From: Cognatishimia sp. WU-CL00825
Lineage (GTDB): Bacteria > Pseudomonadota > Alphaproteobacteria > Rhodobacterales > Rhodobacteraceae
Direction: 5' to 3'
Length of the DNA: 64,000 nucleotides
Assembly: GCF_040364665.1 (NCBI RefSeq)
Contig: NZ_BAABWX010000001.1
Coordinates: forward strand, 1,984,001 to 2,048,000
Each line of letters opens with the position of its first letter. The stretch's first letter is position 1. The notes under the pieces were generated by a model. It was not told the origin of the DNA, did no database searches, and saw only the letters and a program-made list of their open reading frames with translations. The position numbers were made by a program, and so were the translations under genes. Positions 18,292 through 27,333 of the stretch are shown in pieces.

Positions 18292-19239
18292 ATGAGGCAT
18301 CTCATGCGAGAAACAGCCGACCTCCCCCCCTTCCAGGCGAGACAAAAAAGCCGATCTGCCCGGCTTTCACAACTCGTTCCTTTGGCGGTGCTACTGCCAA
18401 CCATGATCACAACCGGCATCTACATTTTTGTATTTGTTTGCTGGAACATCTACCTGTCGACAACAAACTCTACCTTGCTTCCTACCTATGACTTTGCTGG
18501 CTTTGACGCCTATACGCGGCTTTGGCGCAATCCCCGTTGGACAACCGGTGTGTCAAATCTGGTCCTGTTTGGGGTACTCTATATTGTCGGATCGACCGTC
18601 ACCGGGGTTTTTCTGGCTATTTTGATGGATCAGAAAGTCAAAGGTGAAAACTTTTTGCGGTCGATCTTTCTGTATCCCATCGCCATTTCCTTTGTCGTCA
18701 CAGGCACAACCTGGCAGTGGTTGTTGAACCCATCAACGGGTCTTGAAGCATTTGTGCAGCGCCTTGGTTGGACTGGCTTTGAATTCAATCTGATCACCAA
18801 CCGCGAAACAGCCATCTATGCTGTGGTTGTTGCCGCCGTATGGCACGCCTCGGGATTTGTTATGGTCATGGTTCTGGCCGCACTTCGGGGCGTGGATCAA
18901 GACATGGTCAAGGCCGGACAAATTGACGGCGCAGGTATGATCCGCATTTACCGCCGGATAATCCTTCCCTCGATCTGGCCAGTCATGATTTCCGTCATGA
19001 TCATTCTTTTGCAATTCGCCATCAAAACATTTGATCTGGTGCTTGCGCTGACCCATGGCGGACCGGGTATCTCGACGACATTCCCAGCCATATTTGTCTA
19101 CGATCGCCTGTTTGCCGCGGGTGAACTGGCTCAGGGTGCCGCTGCTGCAGTGTGGATGCTGATTGGTCTTGTTGTGGTGTTTCTTCCGATAATCGCATTG
19201 AGCTGGGTGATCCGTCGCCAGAAAGGAGTTTCGAAATGA
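18292..19239 (+). CDS. Carbohydrate ABC transporter permease 1 (MalF-type)
   Basis: 315 residues; an alternative start is ATG at 18304, with GAGG seven bases before it. Six transmembrane segments are apparent, beginning at about residue 25 (LVPLAVLLPTMITTGIYIFV). The ABC permease EAA loop reads VKAGQIDGAGMIRIYRRIIL, the site docking to the ATPase. It sits between the binding-protein gene and the second permease, whose start overlaps its stop (ATGA). Inner membrane. Confidence 0.92.
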   Translation: MRHLMRETADLPPFQARQKSRSARLSQLVPLAVLLPTMITTGIYIFVFVCWNIYLSTTNSTLLPTYDFAGFDAYTRLWRNPRWTTGVSNLVLFGVLYIVGSTVTGVFLAILMDQKVKGENFLRSIFLYPIAISFVVTGTTWQWLLNPSTGLEAFVQRLGWTGFEFNLITNRETAIYAVVVAAVWHASGFVMVMVLAALRGVDQDMVKAGQIDGAGMIRIYRRIILPSIWPVMISVMIILLQFAIKTFDLVLALTHGGPGISTTFPAIFVYDRLFAAGELAQGAAAAVWMLIGLVVVFLPIIALSWVIRRQKGVSK

Positions 19240-20135
19240 CCGCTGTCGAAACCATCCCAAATCTAGACCGCAAGCGTTCGCGCACTCCGGCCCAGATTTT
19301 TGGGCGCATCGCCCTTTATGCCACTCTCTTGGTTCTCGCACTCTTCACCTTAATGCCCTTGTTGGTCATCTTGCTAAATTCCGTGCGTTTCAACGATGAC
19401 ATTCTGCGGGAAAGCTTTATTGGCTGGCCCACGCGACTGACCCTGGAAAACTGGGGCGTCGCTTGGGGCAAGGCATGTATCAATGCCAGCTGTACTGGCG
19501 TGAAACCCTATTTCTGGGCCTCTATGTTGATGGTCGTGCCTGCAACGGTGATTTCCACCGGCATCGGCCTGGTCAATGGCTTTGCCCTCACCAAGTGGAA
19601 AATGCCATTTGCGAGCATCATTTTCGTTGGCATCACCATTGGTGTATTTCTGCCGCCGCAAGTTGTTTTATTGCCTTGGGCAATTGCCCTTAGCTGGCTG
19701 GGACTGGCCAAATCCCTAACAGGTCTGGCCTTGGTGCACATCATTCAGGGTACGTGTTTTACCACCCTGTTCTGTCGCAACTACCTGATCAATCTGCCTG
19801 ATGACCTTATCAAGGCGGCGCGGATCGACGGTGCCGGCTTTTTCAGAACTTTCTTCCGTATTGTATTGCCACTGTCACCCCCGATCATCATCGTGACCGT
19901 GATCTGGCAGTTCACTTTCATCTGGAATGAATTTCTGTTCGCGGTGACATTCAGTTCATCAGACTTCCGTCCGATCACAGCTGCTTTGATGTCACTAAAC
20001 GCCGACGACACTGGCGTAAGCGAATATGGTTTTGGTTCTGCCGCAGTGTTGATTGCAGCCATTCCACCACTCATCATCTATTTCCTCGGCGGACGCTACT
20101 TCGTTCGAGGCCTTACTCAGGGAGCCGTGAAGTAA
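19236..20135 (+). CDS. Carbohydrate ABC transporter permease 2 (MalG-type)
   Basis: 299 residues from the ATG at 19236, with AAAGGAG upstream and a 4-base overlap with permease 1. Six membrane segments; the EAA loop is IKAARIDGAGFFRTFFRIVL. The C-terminus (FLGGRYFVRGLTQGAVK) is the conserved end of CUT1 MalG-type permeases. It pairs with the upstream permease and the ATPase encoded directly downstream. Confidence 0.93.
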   Translation: MTAVETIPNLDRKRSRTPAQIFGRIALYATLLVLALFTLMPLLVILLNSVRFNDDILRESFIGWPTRLTLENWGVAWGKACINASCTGVKPYFWASMLMVVPATVISTGIGLVNGFALTKWKMPFASIIFVGITIGVFLPPQVVLLPWAIALSWLGLAKSLTGLALVHIIQGTCFTTLFCRNYLINLPDDLIKAARIDGAGFFRTFFRIVLPLSPPIIIVTVIWQFTFIWNEFLFAVTFSSSDFRPITAALMSLNADDTGVSEYGFGSAAVLIAAIPPLIIYFLGGRYFVRGLTQGAVK

Positions 20136-21248
20136 ATGGCAAGCCTAAATATCGAACAAGTCTGGAAGAAATACGGTGATTTCATCGCCTTGCGTGACAT
20201 CAACCTAGACATACAGGACGGTGAGTTCATCGTATTGGTCGGCCCGTCTGGCTGCGGGAAATCCACCCTTTTGTCTATCATCGCCGGTCTCGAGGAAACC
20301 TCGCACGGCACTTTGACCATGGGCACCCGCGACGTCACCGACCTGTCGCCAAAAGACAGAAACATCGCCTTGGTGTTTCAATCCTATGCGCTTTACCCGA
20401 CGATGACCGTGCAACAGAACATCACCTTCGGCATGGAAAACCGAAAGGTTCCAAAAGCAGAGCAAGACAAGGCTGTTGCAGATGTCGCAAAGCTGCTGCA
20501 GATCGAACCCCTGCTTGATCGCAAACCAAGCCAGCTTTCCGGTGGACAAAGGCAGCGGGTTGCCATGGGGCGCGCGCTTGTGCGTGACCCGCAACTGTTT
20601 TTGTTTGACGAACCCTTGTCAAATCTTGATGCCAAGCTGCGTGTTGAAATGCGGACTGAAATCAAAAAACTGCACAAGCGCCTTGGGCAAACCATTGTTT
20701 ATGTCACCCACGATCAGGTCGAAGCCATGACTTTGTCTGACCGGATTGTCGTGATGAACGGTGGCGTCATCCAACAGTTCGCAGACCCGGACACGATCTA
20801 TCAGAAACCCGCAAACAAATTTGTGGCTGGTTTCATGGGATCCCCGGCAATGAACTTTCTGGATGTCGAAGTTGCTGGCTCGGCAGGAGACTTGCGGCTG
20901 ATCTACAACGGCGATCAGCAAGAGGTGGTTTTCCCAATTGCAGATCAGCATCCGCAATTGGAGCGTTATGTCGGTCAAAAGGTCACCTTGGGCGCGCGGC
21001 CTGAACACTTTCAACCCGCGTCAGAAGAACCGGGAAATACAGTGCCCCTTTCGGTGCGCATCGATGTTGTTGAACCTACGGGGCCGGACACCATGGTGGT
21101 CTTTACTCTGGCCGGAAACGCCTTGGTTTCTGTAATGCCTGCGAATTTCCGTCCTGAAGAAGAAGAACAGGTGGACATCGAACTGAAGCTGGACGACGCC
21201 TGCTTCTTTGATATCGCGACAGGTGTGAGGATCGGCGAAGATGGTTGA
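20136..21248 (+). CDS. ABC transporter ATP-binding protein (UgpC/MsmX/MalK type)
   Basis: 370 residues, the full MalK-type length. Walker [10 protein letters not shown] (about residue 36), Q-loop [10 protein letters not shown], signature [15 protein letters not shown], Walker [13 protein letters not shown] and switch His in VTHDQVEAM. The C-terminal TOBE/regulatory domain (about 240-370) includes LGARPEHF. It energises the sugar importer from the cytoplasmic face. It starts right after the MalG-type stop; the next SDR gene overlaps its end by eight bases. Confidence 0.95.
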   Translation: MASLNIEQVWKKYGDFIALRDINLDIQDGEFIVLVGPSGCGKSTLLSIIAGLEETSHGTLTMGTRDVTDLSPKDRNIALVFQSYALYPTMTVQQNITFGMENRKVPKAEQDKAVADVAKLLQIEPLLDRKPSQLSGGQRQRVAMGRALVRDPQLFLFDEPLSNLDAKLRVEMRTEIKKLHKRLGQTIVYVTHDQVEAMTLSDRIVVMNGGVIQQFADPDTIYQKPANKFVAGFMGSPAMNFLDVEVAGSAGDLRLIYNGDQQEVVFPIADQHPQLERYVGQKVTLGARPEHFQPASEEPGNTVPLSVRIDVVEPTGPDTMVVFTLAGNALVSVMPANFRPEEEEQVDIELKLDDACFFDIATGVRIGEDG

Positions 21249-22005
21249 ATTTGCCCACTACCCAAGCCTTTCTGGTAAAGTCGCGTTTGTGACGGGTGGT
21301 GCAACGGGCATCGGTGCCGAAATGGTCAGCGCCTTTGCCAAGCAAAACTGTAAAGTTGGTTTTGTGGATATTCAGGAGGGTGCGGCCACAGAGCTTTCCC
21401 ACAAGCTAAGGCTTGAAGGAGCAACTGTTTGGTTTTGCAAAACCGATGTGACCGACGTTGAAGCGTTAAAAAAGGCGATATCTGACTGCGAAGCCGCGCT
21501 TGGCCCAATTGATGTTCTGGTAAACAATGCCGCAAATGACACACGGCAATCCTGGCAGGAGGTCACAAGTTTCAGCTGGGATGTCACCATGAACGTAAAC
21601 CTGCGACCCGCCTTTTTTTCCATCCAAGCTGTTGCGTCCGCAATGAAGCACCGGGGACATGGGTCGATCATAAATTTTGGGTCGATCTCGTGGAAAGCCA
21701 AACACGGTGGCATGCCCGTATATGTCACCGCCAAAGCCGCCATTCATGGTTTGACACGATCATTTGTCAACGAATTGGGGAGCTCTGGCGTGCGCATTAA
21801 CACCGTGCTGCCAGGCTGGGTTTTAACCGAGAGGCAACTTAACGAACATTGGGATAACAGTAGCGCAAGCACACTTGATCAGAACCAGGCGTTGAAAGGC
21901 AGGATACAGCCTTGTGACACAGCCGCATTGGTTATGTTCCTTGCAAGCGACGACAGTCGGATGTGCACAGGACAGGAATTCACAGTTGACGGTGGCTGGA
22001 CTTAG
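21241..22005 (+). CDS. SDR-family sugar dehydrogenase
   Basis: 254 residues. The glycine motif is [24 protein letters not shown] is the NNAG-like segment; the catalytic Ser is in [10 protein letters not shown] and the YVTAKAA segment carries Tyr-x3-Lys. The NNAANDTR wording is typical of SDRs acting on aldoses (L-fucose, L-rhamnose or L-arabinose dehydrogenases), the first oxidative step to a lactone. This suits the downstream dehydratase/diketo-hydrolase route encoded in the same operon. No lactonase gene is visible in the operon, so the lactone may open spontaneously or be handled elsewhere. Confidence 0.8.
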   Translation: MVEFAHYPSLSGKVAFVTGGATGIGAEMVSAFAKQNCKVGFVDIQEGAATELSHKLRLEGATVWFCKTDVTDVEALKKAISDCEAALGPIDVLVNNAANDTRQSWQEVTSFSWDVTMNVNLRPAFFSIQAVASAMKHRGHGSIINFGSISWKAKHGGMPVYVTAKAAIHGLTRSFVNELGSSGVRINTVLPGWVLTERQLNEHWDNSSASTLDQNQALKGRIQPCDTAALVMFLASDDSRMCTGQEFTVDGGWT

Positions 22006-22027
22006 CCGCCGTGAAAAGGAAGCAGAT

Positions 22028-22780
22028 ATGAACCAATTAGATCTTCAAAATCGCCGTGCAGTTATCACCGGAGGCGGTCGCGGCATGGGGTTTGCCATCG
22101 CCAAGCGACTGTTGCAAAGCGGCGCGTCCGTCGCGCTGTGGGATGTTGACCAAGACACGCTAAAGACCGCAAAAGAAGCACTGTCACCATTAGGACCTGT
22201 GCATACGCAGATTGTGGACGTCTCTGATTATGCGGCCGTAGAAGCCGCTGCCAAAAAAGTGTCCAGCATATTCGGTGGTATCGATTTGCTGATTAATTCC
22301 GCTGGTATCGCCGGGGTTAACACTCCTTTGGTGGACTACCCACTTCAAACGTGGAACGCGGTGATGAACGTCAATTTGAATGGTATATTCCATACCTGCC
22401 GCGCGATTGTGCCCTATATGCAGGAAAACGATTTTGGCCGCATCGTAAACATCGCCTCGGTCGCCGGCAAAGAAGGCAATCCAAACGCCTCTGCATATTC
22501 CGTTTCAAAGGCGGGTGTTATCGGTTTGACCAAGAGCCTTGGTAAGGAACTGGCGCTCACCGGAATCAGGGTGAATGTCATTTGCCCAGCAGTCATTAAA
22601 ACTGAAATGTTGGAAAACGTAACCGAAGAGCAAATTGGCTATATGCTTGCAAAAATTCCACAGGGGCGCATGGGCACAGTTGACGAGATTTCAGCGATGG
22701 TCGGCTGGGTCTGTTCGGATGAATGTTCTTATAGCACTGGTGCCGTATTTGATTTGTCGGGCGGTCGCGCGACCTACTGA
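22028..22780 (+). CDS. SDR-family oxidoreductase
   Basis: 250 residues from the ATG at 22028, with AAAGGAAG upstream. TGGGRGMGFAIAKRL is the cofactor motif, INSAGIAG the NNAG equivalent and YSVSKAGVIGLTKSL the catalytic stretch; RGRM-type substrate-loop wording (PQGRMGTVDEI) is near the C-terminus. Third SDR and last gene of the LacI-controlled operon. A role in sugar or sugar-acid oxidation or reduction is inferred from position only. Confidence 0.82.
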   Translation: MNQLDLQNRRAVITGGGRGMGFAIAKRLLQSGASVALWDVDQDTLKTAKEALSPLGPVHTQIVDVSDYAAVEAAAKKVSSIFGGIDLLINSAGIAGVNTPLVDYPLQTWNAVMNVNLNGIFHTCRAIVPYMQENDFGRIVNIASVAGKEGNPNASAYSVSKAGVIGLTKSLGKELALTGIRVNVICPAVIKTEMLENVTEEQIGYMLAKIPQGRMGTVDEISAMVGWVCSDECSYSTGAVFDLSGGRATY

Positions 22781-23142
22781 TCTAGCGTCAGGACTGGTGT
22801 CTAAACAATTTGGTAGGAAGATTGCCTCTGACAAACTCAGAAAGTAAGCGACATTTTCGGTGTGTAAATTGCAGGGTCCCGTTTCATCCAGCTGTCAACA
22901 GACAAACCAGCGACCTGACGGGAATTCAGGTCTTGGAAAGTGCACTTAGAAGAACCATACGCGTGTCTTGCAGCGCTAACACACACATTTGCGCGCAATA
23001 CCCTTGGCACCTTTAAATGATAAATTCGCCAATCGTTGTGTCACTTCGTGAGCCTGTTTTTCCAAAAAAATGACCAATTGAAGAATTCGTGTTGGCAGGT
23101 AAACTTTTAATTTATCTGCCAACACAAGCACAGAATGAACTG
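22781..23142. other. Convergent intergenic region with hairpin
   Basis: 362 bases between the last sugar-operon gene and the end of dctM. Apart from the hairpin at 23089-23125 I see no gene, RNA or repeat. Confidence 0.4.
23089..23125 (-). terminator. Hairpin downstream of the TRAP operon
   Basis: GTGTTGGCAGGTAAA (23089-23103) pairs with TTTATCTGCCAACAC (23111-23125), 14 of 15 positions plus a G-U, loop of seven. It lies 17 bases after the dctM stop. There is no long T run immediately after it, so it may terminate or protect the 3' end. Confidence 0.55.
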
Positions 23143-24474
23143 TTAGGGCATCATACCTGGCAACCAGAGTACGATCTGCGGCAGCAAGAAACATAGGAGT
23201 AATCCGAAAACCTGCAGACCAACGAAAGGCAAAATGGAACGGTAGATAGTCCCGATGCTAATTTGCCCCTTGGTGATACCTTTTAGATAGAAAAGTGCAT
23301 AGCCAAATGGTGGTGTCAAAAAACTGGTCTGAAGGTTGATCGCGACCAAAATTGCAAACCAAACCATCAACGGTTGACCGGACAAGCCGTTGCCGAACTG
23401 AAGTGTTTCTACGACAGGGATGACAAGTGGCAGGATGACAAAGCTAATCTCGACCAACTCTAGGAAAAACCCCAAAACAAAGATCAATCCCATCAAGAGC
23501 ATGAGCAAGCCGTAAGGGCCGAGACCTGTACCTGTTATTATTTCTTCTATCATTGTGTCTCCACCGAGACGCTTAAAAACAACAGAGAAGCAGGTTGCAC
23601 CGATAACCACAAACAAGATCATCGCAGATGTATCAGAGGTGCTGCGCACTACCGAGCGCAGATTTTTCATCGTCAACTGACGGGCGGCAGCGGCGAGCAC
23701 CAAGCTACCCGCGGCGCCGATGGCTGCCGCTTCGGTTGGCGTTGCAATACCCATCATGATTGATCCAAGCACCGCGGCAATAAGGAAAACAGGGCCCAAA
23801 AGATCTCGCAGTAAGGCAAATACCAAAGGAGTATTATCTGCGTTTTCGTCATCCATGTCAGCAGGTGGCGCCCACGCTGGCTTTAGGGAAGCCGTGATAA
23901 AGATATAGGCAATATAAAGGCCACCCAACATCAAGCCTGGAATGATGGCCGCTTTGAATAGCGCACCCACTGAAATCTGAAGAATTGACCCCATAATCAC
24001 AAGTATGATCGATGGTGGAATCAGGATCCCAAGTGTTCCGGATGCTGCAATTACTCCCCATGCCATTTCAGGGCGATAGCCCTGCTTAAGCATAACCGGC
24101 AAAGACAGGAGCCCCAGCATAACAACAGAAGCACCGATAATCCCGGTCGAAGCTGCCATGACAACACCAAGGATCGCCACAGAAATGGCCAGACCTCCGG
24201 GCGTACGCCCAAACAGACGCTGCAACGTTAGCAACAAGTTTTTGGCGACACCTGACTTTTCAAGGGCTAGCCCCATAAAAACAAAGAGCGGGATCGCGAG
24301 GAACAGCCAGTTTTCAATAACACCTCCAAAGATCCGTGAACCCACCGTGCCCAGGAACGCCATAGGGATGCCTGCGATAAAGGAAAACAGAATACCAAGG
24401 CCGCCAAGAATGAATGCCACGGGATATCCTGAAAATATGCCCAGAAGCAGCGACACGACCATGATGATAGCCAA
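23143..24474 (-). CDS. TRAP transporter large permease (DctM type)
   Basis: 443 residues from a TTG at 24474. About twelve hydrophobic segments; typical DctM stretches are GLALEKSGVAKNLL, then ASTGIIGASVVMLGLLSLPVM and ASGTLGILIPPSIILVIMG. The natural N-terminus seems to lie nine codons upstream: frame reading IIDFIQEYHLAIIMV begins at an ATT codon (24499-24501) with GGAG seven bases before it. If that base were G, the codon would be ATG and the overlapping ATGA would also stop dctQ. So either ATT or TTG is used, or the base is a mutation or error. The permease body is intact. Confidence 0.88.
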   Translation of the reverse strand: MAIIMVVSLLLGIFSGYPVAFILGGLGILFSFIAGIPMAFLGTVGSRIFGGVIENWLFLAIPLFVFMGLALEKSGVAKNLLLTLQRLFGRTPGGLAISVAILGVVMAASTGIIGASVVMLGLLSLPVMLKQGYRPEMAWGVIAASGTLGILIPPSIILVIMGSILQISVGALFKAAIIPGLMLGGLYIAYIFITASLKPAWAPPADMDDENADNTPLVFALLRDLLGPVFLIAAVLGSIMMGIATPTEAAAIGAAGSLVLAAAARQLTMKNLRSVVRSTSDTSAMILFVVIGATCFSVVFKRLGGDTMIEEIITGTGLGPYGLLMLLMGLIFVLGFFLELVEISFVILPLVIPVVETLQFGNGLSGQPLMVWFAILVAINLQTSFLTPPFGYALFYLKGITKGQISIGTIYRSILPFVGLQVFGLLLCFLLPQIVLWLPGMMP

Positions 24475-25139
24475 ATGGTATTCTTGAATGAAATCGATAA
24501 TGCGAGAGCTCCGGGAATTCGGTCTGCCACGGAGGCTGAGCTGTGGTTTTCGGGATCAAGAACAACGGCCAGTTTTTGAAGCACTTGGCCGACTGCTCCG
24601 ACGGCAAGGAAAACGAGGCCAATCGGCATCATTGCCTTGATTAGATAACGATCTGTCAATCCGCCATAGTTCGACGCTTCGCCCGACATGTATGAAATGC
24701 GAACAAAGTGTTGAGACAGCCAAGCAATAATCAGGCAGAATGGGATCAGAAATACGACGTGCCCAACAATATCAACGATAGCGCGGCCACGTGGCGTTAA
24801 GTTGTGATACACAAGGTCGACGCGCACATGTGTGTCTTTGTGCAATGCGTATGTGCTACCAAATAAAGTTAAGACACCAAAAACATGCCATTGTAGTTCG
24901 GTCATACTGTTGATGGTGACGGCCTTACCAAAGAGCAAAACATTGTTTTCCCAACGGCCAAGTTCATTGATACCAAGGGCATTCATCAAAACGGTGGCCA
25001 AGACGGACAACATCACAAATAGCACGAGCCAACTGGTGGTACGCCCAACGAAGAATCCTAGCCCAACCAAAGGTCGGGCTAGAGTTGCGCAAAGGACCGC
25101 GCCGCGTACACTTAAAGACGCAGAACCGGTTTGTTGCAT
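24267..25139 (-). CDS. TRAP transporter small permease (DctQ type), read-through C-terminus
   Basis: 290 codons as sequenced. Residues 1-213 are a standard DctQ: four membrane segments, with the conserved GSTYALHKDTHVRVDLVY in the loop. The last 77 residues (after RIPGALA) are an out-of-frame reading of dctM, have no membrane-protein character and are probably not native. A G at minus-strand position 24499 would give GCA TGA and end the protein at 213 residues, a normal family length. It follows dctP directly (stop at 25140-25142). Anchors the large permease in the inner membrane; may still work if the extension is tolerated. Confidence 0.8.
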   Translation of the reverse strand: MQQTGSASLSVRGAVLCATLARPLVGLGFFVGRTTSWLVLFVMLSVLATVLMNALGINELGRWENNVLLFGKAVTINSMTELQWHVFGVLTLFGSTYALHKDTHVRVDLVYHNLTPRGRAIVDIVGHVVFLIPFCLIIAWLSQHFVRISYMSGEASNYGGLTDRYLIKAMMPIGLVFLAVGAVGQVLQKLAVVLDPENHSSASVADRIPGALALSISFKNTIWLSSWSCRCFWAYFQDIPWHSFLAALVFCFPLSQASLWRSWARWVHGSLEVLLKTGCSSRSRSLFLWG

Positions 25140-26204
25140 TTACTTAACCTCAAACTTTAGGCTTTGAAGGTCGTCCCAAGTTTCAAACATCGCTTGATGC
25201 TCTTTCAGAGAGGCAAATGCTTTTGCCAACATAGGCTTGTCTGCAAACTCTTCTTCGCGAACCTCGTCCCAAGCAGAGCTTAGCTCGGCCAGAACAGAAT
25301 CCGGGAAGCGGTGGAATTGAACACCCTTTTCACGGAATGTTTCCATCGCCGCTGCTTGAAGAGGCATGTGATCAGACAGAGCTCGCTGGATGTTTGCGCG
25401 GCATGCTGTTTCAACCTGAACGTGGTTGTCTTCGCTCAACTCGTCCCAGACCGCTTTGTTAAACAGCAGAGAGTTCCAGTTTGCGCGCTGATGCCAACCT
25501 GGAAAATGGTAGTGGTCTACTACCTCGTCAAAACCCATCGCGATGTCGATCATAGGTGTCGCGAATTCTGCTGCTTCGACACGGCCGCGTTCTAGAGCCA
25601 GATAGATTTCGCCTCCTGGGATCAATTGTGTAGAGGCACCCAATTTGTTTAGAACTTTTGCGCCAAAACCAGCGATGCGGATGGACAGGCCATCAAAATC
25701 TTCTGGGCCAGTGATTTCTTTGCTGTACCAGCCGCCTGTTTCAGGTGGCGAAATCATGCAGGGAACCGCGTGAACACCATATGGCGCGTAAGCTTCGTTC
25801 AGCAGTTCTTTACCGCCGCCACCAAATACCCAAGTATTGAATACTTCGGCGTTTGGGCCAAATGGCAAACCGCCAAAAAGGCTCACGACCGGGATTGTTC
25901 CGGCCCAATATCCAATCCAATCAAAGCCAACTTCAACCGCGCCGGAAGACACCGCGTTGAATACTTCGAGTGGTGGAACAAGATCGCCAGGGTTGTGGAT
26001 CTTCATATCGATTGCGCCGCCCGAAATCGATTTGATATCAGCTGCAATCGCTTCAGCATGCTGGCCCAAGTAGTTACTTGTGCCGAACACGCTTGCAACA
26101 TCGATTTTGCGTGATTCCGCAGTTGCGGTAGAAACCATTGCCATGCTGGCAACGCCAACGATCGTTGTAAGAGACAGTAGTTTGCTTTTAGTGGTGATAA
26201 ACAT
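25140..26204 (-). CDS. TRAP transporter substrate-binding protein (DctP type)
   Basis: 354 residues from the ATG at 26204, preceded by GGAGG; the frame extends to 26243 but the signal peptide (MFITTKSKLLSL...ATA, about 29 residues) starts here. The mature part has VASVFGTSNYLGQHAEAIAA, GAVEVGFDWIGYWAG and the Arg-containing GLSIRIAGFGAKVLNKLG segment that binds carboxylates in DctP proteins. First gene of the dctPQM part of the operon. Ligand unknown; intact, unlike the enzymes encoded upstream of it. Confidence 0.92.
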   Translation of the reverse strand: MFITTKSKLLSLTTIVGVASMAMVSTATAESRKIDVASVFGTSNYLGQHAEAIAADIKSISGGAIDMKIHNPGDLVPPLEVFNAVSSGAVEVGFDWIGYWAGTIPVVSLFGGLPFGPNAEVFNTWVFGGGGKELLNEAYAPYGVHAVPCMISPPETGGWYSKEITGPEDFDGLSIRIAGFGAKVLNKLGASTQLIPGGEIYLALERGRVEAAEFATPMIDIAMGFDEVVDHYHFPGWHQRANWNSLLFNKAVWDELSEDNHVQVETACRANIQRALSDHMPLQAAAMETFREKGVQFHRFPDSVLAELSSAWDEVREEEFADKPMLAKAFASLKEHQAMFETWDDLQSLKFEVK

Positions 26205-26400
26205 AAATCCTCCATTGTCTTTCTTCACAGTCGTTTTGCCCAATTAAAAAGGCGGCATTCACGTCAATTCAGGAAACCAACATCCGACTATTCGCTACAA
26301 TTCCACCCTCCTGGTGGTTTTCTTGATGCGCAAATTGGGTGCAATCGGTGGGGTATCCCATTGAAATAGCCCGCAGGTGGGGTCATGAATTTTGTGTGGT

Positions 26401-27333
26401 TCAAAAGGCGACTTTTTCGCCACCTTTCAGATCCAAAATTTCGCGGGCTTCCGCAGGTGTCGCGATTTCGAGGCCCTGACCTTCTAGGATACCGCGTACG
26501 ATTTTCACCTGTTCCGCGCTGCTTTTTGCCAGTTTTCCTGGGCCGGCCCAGAGAGAGTCTTCAAGGCCCACGCGAACATTGCCGCCCATAGATGCTGCAA
26601 CGGATGCAATGCGCATTTGGTTGCGACCACAGCCCAATACAGACCAGCAGTACTGATCACCAAACAAGCGATCGGCAGTGCGTTTCATGTGCATGATGTC
26701 TTCTTCATGTCCGCCGATTCCGCCCAAGATGCCAAATACCGATTGGACGAAGAATGGCGGCTTGATGAAGCCGCGATCTGCTAGGTTCGCGAGCGTATAC
26801 AGGTGGCCGATGTCATAGCATTCGATTTCAAACCGCGTGCCGTTGTTGGCGCATTCGGTCAAGATGAATTCCATATCAGCAAAGGTGTTGCGGAAGAAGG
26901 AATATCGAGAGCCTTCGAGGTACTTACGTTCCCAGGCGTGCTTTAGATCTGGGAAACGGTCGAGCATTGGGAACAAACCAAAGTTCATGGTGCCCATGTT
27001 CAATGAAGCGACTTCAGGCTTGAAAACAATCGCTGGTTTTGCGCGTTCTTCGACTGTCATTGTCATCGCACCGCCAGTTGTGAGGTTGACGACAGCATCA
27101 GTGGCTTGCTTGATGGTTCCTAGAAATGGCTCGTATGCCTCAACGCTTTGATCAGGCTCGCCGTCAACTGGGTTCCGCGCGTGAAGGTGTACAACCGCGG
27201 CCCCTGCTTCGGCGGCCTCAATTGCTGCTTTTGCAATCTCTGGGCCCGTCACTGGCAGGTAAGGTGACATAGATGGCGTGTGGATTGACCCGGTTACAGC
27301 GCAGGTGATGATGAATTTGTTTGGTGTGCTCAT
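26401..27333 (-). CDS. Beta-keto acid cleavage enzyme (BKACE/Kce family)
   Basis: 310 residues from the ATG at 27333, with AAGGA upstream; the longer open frame to 27630 is antisense-like extension with no homology. Zn ligands HLH at residues 49-51 (VVHLHARNP), GGAMTMTVEERAKP and ECYDIGHLYTL (third Zn ligand Glu) are all present. BKACE enzymes condense a beta-keto acid with acetyl-CoA to give acetoacetate and a new acyl-CoA; 3-dehydrocarnitine and 3-keto-5-aminohexanoate are known substrates. Its start overlaps the end of the damaged dehydrogenase gene (ATGA), so the two once acted in sequence. It is intact. Confidence 0.9.
   Translation of the reverse strand: MSTPNKFIITCAVTGSIHTPSMSPYLPVTGPEIAKAAIEAAEAGAAVVHLHARNPVDGEPDQSVEAYEPFLGTIKQATDAVVNLTTGGAMTMTVEERAKPAIVFKPEVASLNMGTMNFGLFPMLDRFPDLKHAWERKYLEGSRYSFFRNTFADMEFILTECANNGTRFEIECYDIGHLYTLANLADRGFIKPPFFVQSVFGILGGIGGHEEDIMHMKRTADRLFGDQYCWSVLGCGRNQMRIASVAASMGGNVRVGLEDSLWAGPGKLAKSSAEQVKIVRGILEGQGLEIATPAEAREILDLKGGEKVAF

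Noticed and set aside
24267..24497. C-terminal 77 codons of dctQ as a real domain
   Set aside because: They are dctM read out of frame; the normal family length ends at 24498.
26285..26330. Short CCACC/GGTGG stem upstream of dctP
   Set aside because: Only five base pairs; no support as terminator or operator.
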